59,588 nt of DNA from an uncultured Acetatifactor sp. (GCA_910584235.1 CAJTZD010000022.1:1-59588), one strand, 5' to 3'. Counted from the stretch's first letter, positions 40,021 to 48,314 are shown. Numbers and translations are program-made. Notes: generated by a model from the sequence alone, not told the origin.

Positions 40021-41421
40021 ATGGAACTGGAAGTGATGAAGAAGCTGATAAAGAGGTACGAGCCCCGCCATAGCCTTTTTGCCAGAATGTGTGAGACGGC
40101 GGAACGCTATTACCGCAACAAGACAGATATCTTCCTGCAGCAGAAAAAGGAGGATGAGGAGGGACATCCAATGCGGAACGCGGACAACCGGATTCCCCAT
40201 AATTTCCACGGGCTGATCGTCAACCAGAAAGCATCATATGCCTTTACGGCGCCGCCGCTCTTCAATGTGGGCGGAGTGGCAGCGAACCAGAAAGTCATGG
40301 ATGCCCTGGGGGATGAATATAAAAAAGGCTGCATGGAATTATGCGTGAATGCGGCCAACTGCAGCATTGCCTGGGTACATTACTGGCGTGGGGACAACGG
40401 TTTTGAATGGGCGGTCGTGGACAGCAAGGAGATCATCCCCGTGATGTCCAGGAAGCTAAAAAGGAAGCTGATGGGCGTCTTCCGGGCATATACGGATATT
40501 GATGAGACAAACGGGGACACCTATATGATATATGAGTACTGGACTGAGACGGAGTGCCAGGCATTCCGCCGCAGGATAGGGGATTCGGTGGATGAGGGCC
40601 TGCTCTACTACGACATGTTCACGGATCCGGAAACCGGCGAGATGACAGCGCTGTATCGGCATGATATGGAGGAGGTGCCGTTCATCCCATTCCGGAACAA
40701 CAATATTGATACGGATGACCTGGTAAATATTAAGCCGCTGATTGATGTCTATGACAAAGTCTTCAGCGGCTTCGTCAATGACTTGGACGATATCCAGGAG
40801 TTGATATTCATCCTAGTGGGGTATGGCGGACAGCAGCTGAACGGGTTCCTCCAGGACCTGAAAAAGTATAAGACCATCAAGCTGGATGCCGACGAGGGCT
40901 CCGATGCGAGGACGCTGAGCATAGAGATTCCGGTGGAGGCCCGGAACGCGGTGTTGGAAGCCACCAGAAAGGCAATTTTCGAGCAGGGGCAGGGGTTCGA
41001 CCCGCAGCCGGAGAACTTCGGCAACCAGAGCGGCGAGGCCCTGAAGTTCATGTACGCCATGCTGGAGATGAAGACCGGACTGATGCAGACCGAATTTGAG
41101 ACCGGATTCGCGAAGCTGGTCAGGGCAATATGCCGCTTTCACGGCCTGCAGTGCGATAAAATCGTACAGGTATGGACCAGGACGTCCATCAAGAACGATA
41201 CGGAGTTGGCCCAGATATGTCAGCAGAGTATTGGTATCGTGTCAAGGAAGACGATTCTGGCAAGCCATCCGCTTGTGGAGGACGTAGAAGAGGAGCTGAA
41301 GCAGCTGGCGGCCGAGGAGAAAGAGGAGCAGGAAAAGGCGGAGCAGTATGGGGAGGCTTTTGGCACCGCCGGAAAGGGTGATGGAGGAGGCGAGGATGGT
41401 GTAGACAACCATGGAGAATAA
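40021..41421 (+). CDS. Portal protein, SPP1 gp6-like
   Basis: A 466-residue portal that forms the ring through which DNA enters the head. YRNKTDIFLQ..., RIPHNFHGLIVNQKASYAFTAPP and the SGEALKFMYAMLEMKTGLMQTEFETGF region are typical of the SPP1 family. GGGAGGTG precedes the ATG. The acidic C-terminus overlaps the next gene by 11 bases. Confidence 0.93.
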   Translation: MELEVMKKLIKRYEPRHSLFARMCETAERYYRNKTDIFLQQKKEDEEGHPMRNADNRIPHNFHGLIVNQKASYAFTAPPLFNVGGVAANQKVMDALGDEYKKGCMELCVNAANCSIAWVHYWRGDNGFEWAVVDSKEIIPVMSRKLKRKLMGVFRAYTDIDETNGDTYMIYEYWTETECQAFRRRIGDSVDEGLLYYDMFTDPETGEMTALYRHDMEEVPFIPFRNNNIDTDDLVNIKPLIDVYDKVFSGFVNDLDDIQELIFILVGYGGQQLNGFLQDLKKYKTIKLDADEGSDARTLSIEIPVEARNAVLEATRKAIFEQGQGFDPQPENFGNQSGEALKFMYAMLEMKTGLMQTEFETGFAKLVRAICRFHGLQCDKIVQVWTRTSIKNDTELAQICQQSIGIVSRKTILASHPLVEDVEEELKQLAAEEKEEQEKAEQYGEAFGTAGKGDGGGEDGVDNHGE

Positions 41422-42982
41422 AAGATACTGGGCAGAGAGGTTTTCTCAGCTGGAAGCGTCCCAGAATGCCGTATCGGAAAGGCTGGTGGAAGAGATCCAG
41501 CGGCAGATGCGCAGGGCAGAGGCGGAGATCGGAAAGAAGATTGACGCCTGGTATGGGCGGCTGATGGCAAACAACGGAGTGTCCATGGCAGAGGCTAGGA
41601 GGATCCTGAACAATAAGGAATTGGAGGAATTTCGCTGGGACGTAAACGATTATATCAAATATGGCCAGGAGAACGCGCGCAACCAGAAGTGGATGAAGCA
41701 GCTGGAGAACGCATCGGCCAGGGCGCACATCAGCCGGCTGGAGCAGCTAAGGATCCAAGTGCAGCAGGAGGCGGAAAGGCTGTATGGAAATTACCTGGAC
41801 AGGGTAGACTGCCATATCAAGTCCCTGTATGAAGAGGGATTCTATAAGACCGCCTATGAGGTACAGAAAGGCATCGGTGTCGGATGGAATCTGTCCGGTG
41901 TGGATCCTGGTAGGCTTGAAAAGATCATCAGGAAGCCGTGGGCGGCAGATGGCAAGAACTTTTCGGAGCGCATATGGAGCAGCAAACAGCAGCTGATCGA
42001 AAATGTACATACCTCGCTGACGCAGATGTGCATCCTGGGGCAGTCCCCTGACAGAGCGTTCGACTCCCTTTCCAAAGCTATGCGGACATCTAAGAGCCAG
42101 GCAGGGAGGCTCATTATGACGGAGTCCGCTTTCTTTGGATCGGAGGCCAGGAAAGACGGCTTCCGGGAACTGGGGGTGGAGCAGTATGAGATTGTTGCAA
42201 CACTAGATTCCGCTACCTCTGAAATCTGCCGGGAGATGGACGGAAAGGTGTTCTCCATGTCGGAGTATGAGTCGGGCTCCACGGCGCCGCCGTTCCATGT
42301 ATGGTGCCGGACGACCACGGTTCCGGCCTTTGGGGACGAGTTTGACCATATCGGAGAACGGGCCGCGAGGAACCCGGAGACGGGGAAGACTTATTATGTG
42401 CCGGCGGATATGACGTATCAAGATTGGAAAGCTTCTTTTGTTGACAACGGAGACAAGTCAGGCTTGCAAGGGATTAGACCTGATGATAAAATTAGTTCCA
42501 TGAATGATATTACACAGGAATGGACAAGGACAAAAGGAATAAAGGGCAGTGTAGCTGAAAAGCAGGAATACACGGTCAACGGCACTACATACCAGGTGGA
42601 TGGGAAACACGTCATACTTCGACCGACCGCCCAGGAAAGAGAGATTGCAGACGTGCTGGGCAGAAAGTATGGGAAAAGAGTTGAGCATGTGCCACAAGTG
42701 GTTTTTCCGCAAGGCATACAGACTCCGGACTATCTAATAGATGGGGAGCGGTTCGATTTGAAATCTCCAACTGGCAGAGGGAAAAATCTTCTTTATGGGA
42801 TGATTGCAAAGAAAAAGGAGCAGTCGCACAATTTCATCATCGACATAACGAACTGCCCTTTGAGCGTGGAGGAATTGGAAGAACAGGCAGAGAGGTTATA
42901 TGGTTCATGGAGGGTCAGCTTTCTGGAAAAACTTGTTTTTATGAAAAATCGTGAAATCGTGAAAGTATTGAGCAGAAAGTAA
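41411..42982 (+). CDS. MuF head protein fused to a CdiA-type tRNase toxin domain
   Basis: A 523-residue fusion. Residues 1-330 are a MuF/SPP1 gp7 minor head protein: the family core runs from TSLTQMCILGQSPDRAFDSL through ATLDSATSEICREMDGK to PPFHVWCRTTTVPAF. The last 125 residues (TYQVDGKHVILRPTAQEREI, then TPDYLIDGERFDLKSPTGRGKN) match the PD-(D/E)XK-like tRNA nuclease domain found at the end of CdiA toxins. Phage-encoded MuF polymorphic toxins are known; the toxin probably enters with phage DNA or acts between lysogens. The C-terminal domain is more AT-rich than the head part, consistent with domain swapping. Confidence 0.88.
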   Translation: MENKRYWAERFSQLEASQNAVSERLVEEIQRQMRRAEAEIGKKIDAWYGRLMANNGVSMAEARRILNNKELEEFRWDVNDYIKYGQENARNQKWMKQLENASARAHISRLEQLRIQVQQEAERLYGNYLDRVDCHIKSLYEEGFYKTAYEVQKGIGVGWNLSGVDPGRLEKIIRKPWAADGKNFSERIWSSKQQLIENVHTSLTQMCILGQSPDRAFDSLSKAMRTSKSQAGRLIMTESAFFGSEARKDGFRELGVEQYEIVATLDSATSEICREMDGKVFSMSEYESGSTAPPFHVWCRTTTVPAFGDEFDHIGERAARNPETGKTYYVPADMTYQDWKASFVDNGDKSGLQGIRPDDKISSMNDITQEWTRTKGIKGSVAEKQEYTVNGTTYQVDGKHVILRPTAQEREIADVLGRKYGKRVEHVPQVVFPQGIQTPDYLIDGERFDLKSPTGRGKNLLYGMIAKKKEQSHNFIIDITNCPLSVEELEEQAERLYGSWRVSFLEKLVFMKNREIVKVLSRK

Positions 42983-43056
42983 AAGAACCGTTCATAGGGC
43001 CAATCAACTAATTCCGAAGAATTAGGACACAGGGGCCCGAGGACGGTTCTTCCTTA
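42976..43056 (-). ncRNA. Candidate structured RNA A behind the MuF toxin
   Basis: Minus-strand promoter TTGTAT (43090-43085) and TGG-TATAAA (43067-43062), 17-bp spacer. The RNA folds into one long arm: AGAACCGT/ACGGTTCT outer stem, GGGCC/GGCCC middle stem, a loop with conserved TCAA and GACA, and CTAATTC/GAATTAG capped by CGAA. A T-rich tail follows. It overlaps the last codons of the toxin gene in antisense. Homologous in layout to RNA B, with different but complementary stems. Confidence 0.5.
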
Positions 43057-43105
43057 CTTAGTTTATACCACATCTCTAAAAAAAATACAAGGGAAAATGT
43101 GGATG

Positions 43106-43187
43106 GAAATCGAAAAGACCATCTTCCCGCCCGGTCAACCGATTCAATGAATCGGGACAAATGGGGGCAGGAGATGGCCTTTGCTTA
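43106..43187 (-). ncRNA. Candidate structured RNA B behind the MuF toxin
   Basis: Minus-strand promoter TTGCAT (43220-43215) and TGG-TATAAA (43198-43193), 16-bp spacer. The outer stem AAAGGCCATCT/AGATGGTCTTT pairs fully only on the minus strand through a G-U pair. Inner stems are GCCC/GGGC and CCGATTC/GAATCGG. A TTTTCGATTT tail follows. The 17-bp block TTAGTTTATACCACATC is identical in A and B, 131 bp apart, while the stems covary. Confidence 0.5.
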
Positions 43188-43324
43188 ATTAGTTTATACC
43201 ACATCCACAGAAAAATGCAAGGAAAAAGCATCTGGCAACGGTTTTTTCATGCCTTTTCTGATTGAGTATTCTACCCATCTATTGTATAATTTTGGTAAAA
43301 TTATATGAAAGGATGTGTGGCTTA

Positions 43325-43867
43325 ATGCGTGATGATGTTAAAGAATTATTGGAGAAATATGAAATTAGTTCTTTTGGCAACAAAAAGAATATTGAAAAGG
43401 CGGAAGAAAAGTTACAGGTAGGGGAAACTGTAACGCTTGTATTACCTACTAATGCGGTCTTATATACAGTGAATACTGGGAAAAAGAAAAAGTTGCCGGG
43501 AGTCTTTCTGCTGACAGACAAAAGAATATTATTTTGCTATAAGGCTGGGGTTTCTGAAGCAGTAGACACAATTAGTTTATCAGAAGTAAAATCAGTAGAC
43601 TATTCAGGCAATGGGATTTCAGGTGGACATATTATAATTCATGCCTTAACAAAGTCGCTTGATATATTAGTTACTTATAAGAAGAAAGTAATGCAGGAGA
43701 TGGTGGACACAATTAATAAAGCGGTGTTTGAATATGGGCATTATGTACAAACTCCTGAATCGAATGATAATATTCTACAAATTGAAAAGCTACATGAGTT
43801 ATATGAAAAGGGTATTGTCACACGAGAAGAATTTGAGGAAAAAAAGCGGCAGTTGTTAGGATTATAA
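43325..43867 (+). CDS. Bacterial PH-domain protein with C-terminal SHOCT
   Basis: A 180-residue protein. The central PH-like fold reads GVFLLTDKRILFCYKAGVSE, then a beta strand set (SVDYSGNGISGGHIIIHAL). The C-terminus IEKLHELYEKGIVTREEFEEKKRQLLGL is a SHOCT motif, used for oligomerisation. AAAGGA upstream supports ATG 43325. It is AT-rich, and it is the first gene behind the MuF toxin, the expected place for the immunity protein. Whether it has that function is unknown; PH-SHOCT proteins are also common cargo on their own. Confidence 0.7.
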   Translation: MRDDVKELLEKYEISSFGNKKNIEKAEEKLQVGETVTLVLPTNAVLYTVNTGKKKKLPGVFLLTDKRILFCYKAGVSEAVDTISLSEVKSVDYSGNGISGGHIIIHALTKSLDILVTYKKKVMQEMVDTINKAVFEYGHYVQTPESNDNILQIEKLHELYEKGIVTREEFEEKKRQLLGL

Positions 43868-43935
43868 AAAATAGGACTTGACTTTTGTGGGAACATATTA
43901 TAGTATTTATGTGTGAACAAAAGTGAGGTGATGAA

Positions 43936-44109
43936 ATGAGTCCACGCACTGGCAGACCGACAGATAATCCTAAAACAACAGAGATTAAAGTTAGGGCGAC
44001 AAAGGAAGATAGAGAAAAACTCTTGTATTGTTGTGAAGAGACTGGAAAGACCCAATATGAAGTTGTTATGGAAGGGATTGATAAGGTATACCAGCAAATA
44101 AAAAAATAG
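43936..44109 (+). CDS. Small ribbon-helix-helix-like protein
   Basis: A 57-residue protein, MSPRTGRPTDNPKTTEIKVRA then EDREKLLYCCEETGKTQYEVV. This is a common short CopG-like protein of phages and integrative elements in Clostridia. GAGGTG is six bases before the ATG (an earlier ATG is followed at once by TGA). Probably a DNA-binding regulator. Its end is covered by the terminator of a minus-strand RNA. Confidence 0.7.
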   Translation: MSPRTGRPTDNPKTTEIKVRATKEDREKLLYCCEETGKTQYEVVMEGIDKVYQQIKK

Positions 44110-44168
44110 AGCGTTGCCCCTCGCAAAGTCGCAAACGCTCTATCAACACAGAGGTTTCCCATCTGATA
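44098..44168 (-). ncRNA. Candidate small RNA convergent with the CopG-like gene
   Basis: About 70 nt on the minus strand. The promoter is TTGAAA (44202-44197) and TATGAT (44179-44174) with a 17-bp spacer. The 3' end is a strong stem ATAGAGCGTT/AACGCTCTAT followed by seven T residues. It overlaps the last dozen bases of the CopG-like gene in antisense, so it could act on that mRNA. Confidence 0.5.
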
Positions 44169-44173
44169 AATCT

Positions 44174-44202
44174 ATCATATCAGAATGGTAAGCTTCTTTC
44201 AA
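44174..44202 (-). promoter_or_regulatory. Promoter of the convergent small RNA
   Basis: TTGAAA and TATGAT on the minus strand with exactly 17 bp between them, and TGA before the -10 giving an extended element. Confidence 0.7.
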
Positions 44203-44227
44203 GAACAATTTTTGAAAGGAGATTTTT

Positions 44228-44480
44228 ATGCGTAAAAGTGGGATTAATGCAGTAAAACAGCTCGGGGGGTATTTCCCAACGAGGAAGTATTTCAGGAGAT
44301 TTATAGTGAGTGCATTGAAGACCAGTCACAGGCATCTGAAGCCGTCAGGAGCAGCTACAGGGGGATGATAGAAGCGTTTGAGGAATACCTGAATGCGACA
44401 CAGGAGGATATGTTCCGCTATGCCTACCAGTGCGGCTATAAGGCAGCAGTGATAGCTTTCGGGAAAGGCGGTGCGGCGTG
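44228..44480 (+). pseudogene. Small phage gene broken by a one-base deletion
   Basis: AAAGGAG precedes ATG 44228, which reads MRKSGINAVKQLGGYFP. At the CCC of 44275-44277 the frame changes: the next phase continues NEEVFQEIYSECIEDQSQAS and AFEEYLNATQEDMFRYAYQCGYKAA to the stop at 44480. One missing base rejoins them into an 84-residue protein related to part of the early protein at 22180. Either a real mutation, a sequencing error or a frameshift signal. Confidence 0.6.
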
Positions 44481-45002
44481 ATGGGCGAAATAATGAAAAC
44501 AGCAATAGTTTCCACGGAAGTCGCGCAGATGGTGGGAAAACAGCATGGTGATTTGTTGAAAGATATCAGGAGATATATTGAGCAATTAGGAAAAGGGAAA
44601 ATTCCCTTATCCGATTTTTTCTCGGAATCAACCTATGTGACAGAGCAGAATAGGACAATGCCCTGCTTCCTCGTCACCAAGAAAGGCTGTGAGTTCATCG
44701 CCCACAAGCTGACTGGCCAGAAAGGCACAGAGTTCACCGCCCGCTACATAAACCGGTTCCATGAGATGGAAAAGGACTTGATGACCCCTCAGCCAGCGGA
44801 AATCCCGATTGGAGAAGTGGCCAGCTATCTGAAAGTGATGGACAGGGTCGCGTTCAGGCAGAACCTGGCTCCGTACAAGATAGCCGAGAATTTTAAAAAG
44901 GTATCCGAACAGTTCGGGGTGCAGCTCACGGCGGACTTCGTAAAGGTTCCAGAGTATGAGCAGATGTCTCTTGATTTTGGAAAGGGAGGTGGCGCGGCAT
45001 GA
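44481..45002 (+). CDS. Rha-family phage regulator
   Basis: A 173-residue protein of the Rha family. VSTEVAQMVGKQHGDLLKDIRRYIEQL and the TYVTEQNRTMPCFLVTKKGCEFIAHKLTGQKGTEFTARYINRFHEME region are typical. Rha proteins of lambdoid phages interfere with growth in certain hosts and are thought to be regulators or antirepressors. Here the gene lies among the head genes rather than in the early region. GTG 44478 is an alternative start. Confidence 0.85.
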   Translation: MGEIMKTAIVSTEVAQMVGKQHGDLLKDIRRYIEQLGKGKIPLSDFFSESTYVTEQNRTMPCFLVTKKGCEFIAHKLTGQKGTEFTARYINRFHEMEKDLMTPQPAEIPIGEVASYLKVMDRVAFRQNLAPYKIAENFKKVSEQFGVQLTADFVKVPEYEQMSLDFGKGGGAA

Positions 45003-45223
45003 ACAAACACAGTTTACTAATAGAACTGGATGAAATCCACTACAAATATGTACGCCTGACATCCCTGATCTGTTTGTTGCAGATGATGACTGCCGAAATG
45101 ATAGACGTTGCAGGAGTGCCGGAAGATAGTATTACGAATGCCCTGTTTGAGATTGAATTGGGGATGGATGAAGCAAATAGCAGACTGAAAAAACTGATCG
45201 AGCAAAAAGAAAATGTAGTATAA
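44999..45223 (+). CDS. Small helical phage protein
   Basis: A 74-residue protein, MNKHSLLIELDEIHYKYVRLT followed by LEMGMDE-like acidic helix (EIELGMDEANSRLKKLIEQ). It overlaps the Rha gene by four bases. Cargo of unknown function. Confidence 0.55.
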   Translation: MNKHSLLIELDEIHYKYVRLTSLICLLQMMTAEMIDVAGVPEDSITNALFEIELGMDEANSRLKKLIEQKENVV

Positions 45224-45301
45224 AACAATGGTAAATGGGACGCCTTTCCGATGGAGGGGCGTTCTTTTTATACAAAAATTCAGAAATGGAAAGGAGAGGC
45301 A

Positions 45302-45919
45302 ATGAAGAAAGAGGAATTTATAGCCCTGGGCATCAGCGAGGAGCTGGCGGCCAAGGCGGAGGCGGCATCCCAAAAGGAGCTGGAGGGGTATGCCGCAAAG
45401 GAGCAGCTTGACACGGCGAATGCCGAGAACAAGACCCTGAAGCAGTCCGTGGTTGACCGGGACAAGCAGCTGGAGGAGCTGCGGAAGTCCAGCGGAGACA
45501 ACGCGGATCTGAAGAAGCAGATCGAAGAGCTCCAGAAAGCGAACAAGGAGGACGCCAAGAAGCATGCCGATGAACTGAAAGAGCTCCGCCTCACGAATGC
45601 CATAAAGCTGGCCGTGGCCGGCAAGGTGCACGACGAGGATATGGCCGCGGCTCTGTTCGACCGGTCGAAGCTGGTCCTGGCAGAGGACGGCAAGGTGGCA
45701 GGGCTGGAGGAGCAGCTGAAGTCCATCAGGGAGGCGAAAGGGTTCTTGTTCAAGGCGGCCGGCCCCGGCCAGGGATACGATCCTGCCGGAGGCGGAAGCG
45801 GCGGGACGGCGAACCCTTTCGCCAAGGACACGTTCAACCTGACGGAGCAGGGGAAGATGCTTCGGGAGAACCCGGCGCAGGCCAGGGAGCTGGCAGCGGC
45901 GGCAGGGGTGAGGCTCTGA
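45302..45919 (+). CDS. Phage scaffolding protein (GP20 family)
   Basis: A 205-residue coiled-coil protein that guides capsid assembly. EEFIALGISEELAAKAEAAS opens it, a long heptad region follows (residues 45-115), and the end (GGTANPFAKDTFNLTEQGKMLRENPAQARELAAAAGVRL) is typical of GP20 scaffolds and probably contacts the capsid. GGAAAGGAG precedes the ATG at 45302. It lies directly before the major capsid gene. Confidence 0.88.
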   Translation: MKKEEFIALGISEELAAKAEAASQKELEGYAAKEQLDTANAENKTLKQSVVDRDKQLEELRKSSGDNADLKKQIEELQKANKEDAKKHADELKELRLTNAIKLAVAGKVHDEDMAAALFDRSKLVLAEDGKVAGLEEQLKSIREAKGFLFKAAGPGQGYDPAGGGSGGTANPFAKDTFNLTEQGKMLRENPAQARELAAAAGVRL

Positions 45920-45951
45920 GAAAGAAAAAGGAGAAAGAGAGGTAAAAAGAC

Positions 45952-46962
45952 ATGGCTATCACAAAAATTGCGGACGTAATCGTGCCGGAGCTCTTCAATC
46001 CGTATGTCGTAAACAGGACGATGGAGCTGTCCGCGCTGTTCCAGTGCGGCATCGTGACCAACAACGCAGAGTTCGACAGGCTGGCCAGCGAGGCGGCCAG
46101 GACCCATAACATGCCGTTCTTCGAGGATCTGAACGGGGAGTCGGAGCCTACCCTGGAAGACAAGAAGATGACCCCGGCGAAGATCGGGTCCAACAAGGAC
46201 GTGTCCACCACGATCTTTCGGCAGAAGATGTGGGCATCCACCAACCTGGCGGCGGCTCTGGCAGGCTCCGACCCGATGAAAGCGATAGGCGACCTGGTGG
46301 CGGCGTTCTGGGCGCGCGACATGCAGAAAGAGCTGATCGCGCTGCTGACAGGGGTGTTCGGGACAGTGCCCGCCTCCGAAGACGGCACCAAGGAGGCCGA
46401 GACCCGGATGCAGAACCATATCCTGGACTTGGCATCCATGACGAAAGCGGAAAGCAAGCTGATCAGCGCCGCGGCCATCATTGACGCCTGCCAGCTTCTG
46501 GGGGACGCCCAGAGCCAGCTGACGGGGCTGGTGATGCATTCCGCCACGAAGAGCTACTTGAAGAAAAAGGAGCTGATCGAGACCCAGAGGAGCTCAAACA
46601 ACGTGGAGTTCGACACCTACCAGGGGAGGCGGGTCACGGTAGATGACGGCTGCCCGGTGGACAAGGACGGCGTGTATACCACTTACCTTTTCGGTAATGG
46701 CGCGGTGGCAATGGGGAACGGCTCCCCTGTGGGGCATGTGGCCACGGAGACGGATCGCGACAAGCAGACCGGCGCCGGCATCGACTACCTGATCAACCGC
46801 AAAGCTTTCATCCTCCATCCCCGCGGGATTGCCTATACCGGGGCGGTCCGTGAGCATGTGGAGACGCCCACCCGCGCGGAGCTGGCAATGGCTGCGAACT
46901 GGAAGCCGGTATATGAGAGCAAGCAGCTCCGCATCGTGGCGATTAAGCACAAAGTCGCCTAG
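45952..46962 (+). CDS. Major capsid protein
   Basis: A 336-residue coat protein with an HK97-type fold expected. TKIADVIVPELFNPYVVNRTMELSALFQCGI is a characteristic start of this capsid family. ALLTGVFGTVPA, LVMHSATKSYLKKKELIE and TYLFGNGAVAMGN fit as well. Position directly after the scaffold confirms the call. Confidence 0.92.
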   Translation: MAITKIADVIVPELFNPYVVNRTMELSALFQCGIVTNNAEFDRLASEAARTHNMPFFEDLNGESEPTLEDKKMTPAKIGSNKDVSTTIFRQKMWASTNLAAALAGSDPMKAIGDLVAAFWARDMQKELIALLTGVFGTVPASEDGTKEAETRMQNHILDLASMTKAESKLISAAAIIDACQLLGDAQSQLTGLVMHSATKSYLKKKELIETQRSSNNVEFDTYQGRRVTVDDGCPVDKDGVYTTYLFGNGAVAMGNGSPVGHVATETDRDKQTGAGIDYLINRKAFILHPRGIAYTGAVREHVETPTRAELAMAANWKPVYESKQLRIVAIKHKVA

Positions 46963-46976
46963 AGAAAGGGGAACCG

Positions 46977-47429
46977 ATGGAGAATGGGAATCTGACGGAA
47001 GTGTGCGCGAACCTGGAGGGAATGGGGTCAGCATTGCCGGAAGCTTTCTGCCGGATGGTTGCCATGCGGCTGGAGCTTCTAGGCTATACGACATGGGACG
47101 CGCAGGGACTGTGGAACCTGGCGTTCAGTGTCAAGAAAGCAGAGCAGGAGGTGCTGGATTACTGCCATATCAATGAAATGCCAAAGAGCCTCTATCCCAT
47201 GCTCTGCGACAGGTCATGCGGGCAATTCCTGTATGGCATGAAGCAGTCAGGCAGACTGGAGGTCGAGGGGATCGACCTGTCCGGAATCCTCACGTCTCTG
47301 TCGGAGGGCGATGTGAAAGTGGAGTTTGACAAGGGCGCGTCCGATGAGGCTCGGCTGGATGCCCTGCTAGGGGCGCTGATGGGTTCCGGAAAGGAGCAGC
47401 TGGCATGCTATCGAAAACTCAGGTTCTGA
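46977..47429 (+). CDS. Head-tail connector adaptor-like protein
   Basis: A 150-residue protein between capsid and head-closure genes, the position of gp15/XkdG-adjacent adaptors. It is helical, with LGYTTWDAQGLWNLAFSVKKAEQEVL and NEMPKSLYPMLCDR. The family is recognised only by position. It overlaps the next gene by 25 bases. Confidence 0.65.
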   Translation: MENGNLTEVCANLEGMGSALPEAFCRMVAMRLELLGYTTWDAQGLWNLAFSVKKAEQEVLDYCHINEMPKSLYPMLCDRSCGQFLYGMKQSGRLEVEGIDLSGILTSLSEGDVKVEFDKGASDEARLDALLGALMGSGKEQLACYRKLRF

Positions 47430-47782
47430 AAGCACGCAAGGCAATAGAGAGGATGTACACGGGCACCTGCAGGGTCACAGAGCACCAGAAAGTGAAGAGC
47501 GAAACATCCAAGCTCGTGAGTTATTGTGACAAAGTGGTCCTGGAGGACCAGCCCTGCAGACTGTCCTTTCAGAGATCGGATCCTACACAGCAGACGGAAT
47601 CGGCGGCAGGCATCGAACAGGTCATCAAACTATTTTTGGCACCGGAGGTCACGGTCAGGCCGGGGTCGAAAGTGACGGTGACGCAGGACGGCGTTACGGC
47701 GGACTATAAGCGCAGCGGCGTCCCTGCGGTCTATCCAACGCATCAGGAGATCGTCCTGGAGCTGTTTGAAAGGTGGGCATGA
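47405..47782 (+). CDS. Head closure/stopper-like protein
   Basis: A 125-residue beta-rich protein (TGTCRVTEHQKVKSETSKLVSYC, VILEDQPCRLSF-like segment, VTVRPGSKVTVTQDG). It resembles XkdH/gp16-type head closure proteins that seal the portal after packaging. The gene order adaptor, stopper, gp10, terminator supports this. Confidence 0.65.
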   Translation: MLSKTQVLKARKAIERMYTGTCRVTEHQKVKSETSKLVSYCDKVVLEDQPCRLSFQRSDPTQQTESAAGIEQVIKLFLAPEVTVRPGSKVTVTQDGVTADYKRSGVPAVYPTHQEIVLELFERWA

Positions 47783-47783
47783 C

Positions 47784-48314
47784 ATGGGAAAGATGGGGAG
47801 GTTCAGCTTTGAGGGCTTGGAAGACCTGCAGAGGGAACTGAAAGAACTGGACAGGGAGACGGATGCTTTCCTGCAGTCCTGTGCAAAGGAACTTGCGGCC
47901 AGGCTGCTGCGAATGGTGGTGAAGCGCACTCCGGTGGGCGAGTACGGAAAAAGTTATGTGACTGATACGGACGGTAGCCATGTAAGATACAAAGCGGGGA
48001 AAAACAAGGGCAAGGTTAAGCGGGTGACCGTAAAGAAAGGCGGTACATTGAGGCGGGGGTGGACGGCTGGTGGTTCGGCCAAGGGATATGGCGATTTGCT
48101 GGCCGTCCATCATTTTGGAGACACATACGCCATCGAAATCGTGAACCCGGTAGAGTACGCAAGCTATGTCGAGTATGGGCACAGGACGGCAAATCATAAG
48201 GGCTGGGTCAAGGGGCATTTCATGATGACAATATCCGAGCAGGAGCTGCAGTCTATTGCCCCGCAGATTCTGGAACGTAGGATCAGGGAGTTCCTAGGAG
48301 GTGTCGCGAAGTGA
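47784..48314 (+). CDS. HK97 gp10-family neck/tail completion protein
   Basis: A 176-residue protein. The start (FEGLEDLQRELKELDRETDAFLQSCAKELAARLLRMVVKRTPVG) and the PVEYASYVEYGHRT motif identify the gp10/XkdI family, which completes the neck or tail. AAAGGTGG seven bases before ATG 47784 fixes the start. GTGA overlap with the next gene. Confidence 0.87.
   Translation: MGKMGRFSFEGLEDLQRELKELDRETDAFLQSCAKELAARLLRMVVKRTPVGEYGKSYVTDTDGSHVRYKAGKNKGKVKRVTVKKGGTLRRGWTAGGSAKGYGDLLAVHHFGDTYAIEIVNPVEYASYVEYGHRTANHKGWVKGHFMMTISEQELQSIAPQILERRIREFLGGVAK

Noticed and set aside
42976..43220. A ToxIN-like type III toxin-antitoxin repeat
   Set aside because: Type III antitoxin repeats are short, many and lie upstream of a ToxN-fold gene on the same strand; here two long units run opposite to the nearest genes.
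45280..46539. A 419-codon minus-strand frame
   Set aside because: Shadow of the scaffold and capsid genes; composition rich in Ser/Arg/Pro.
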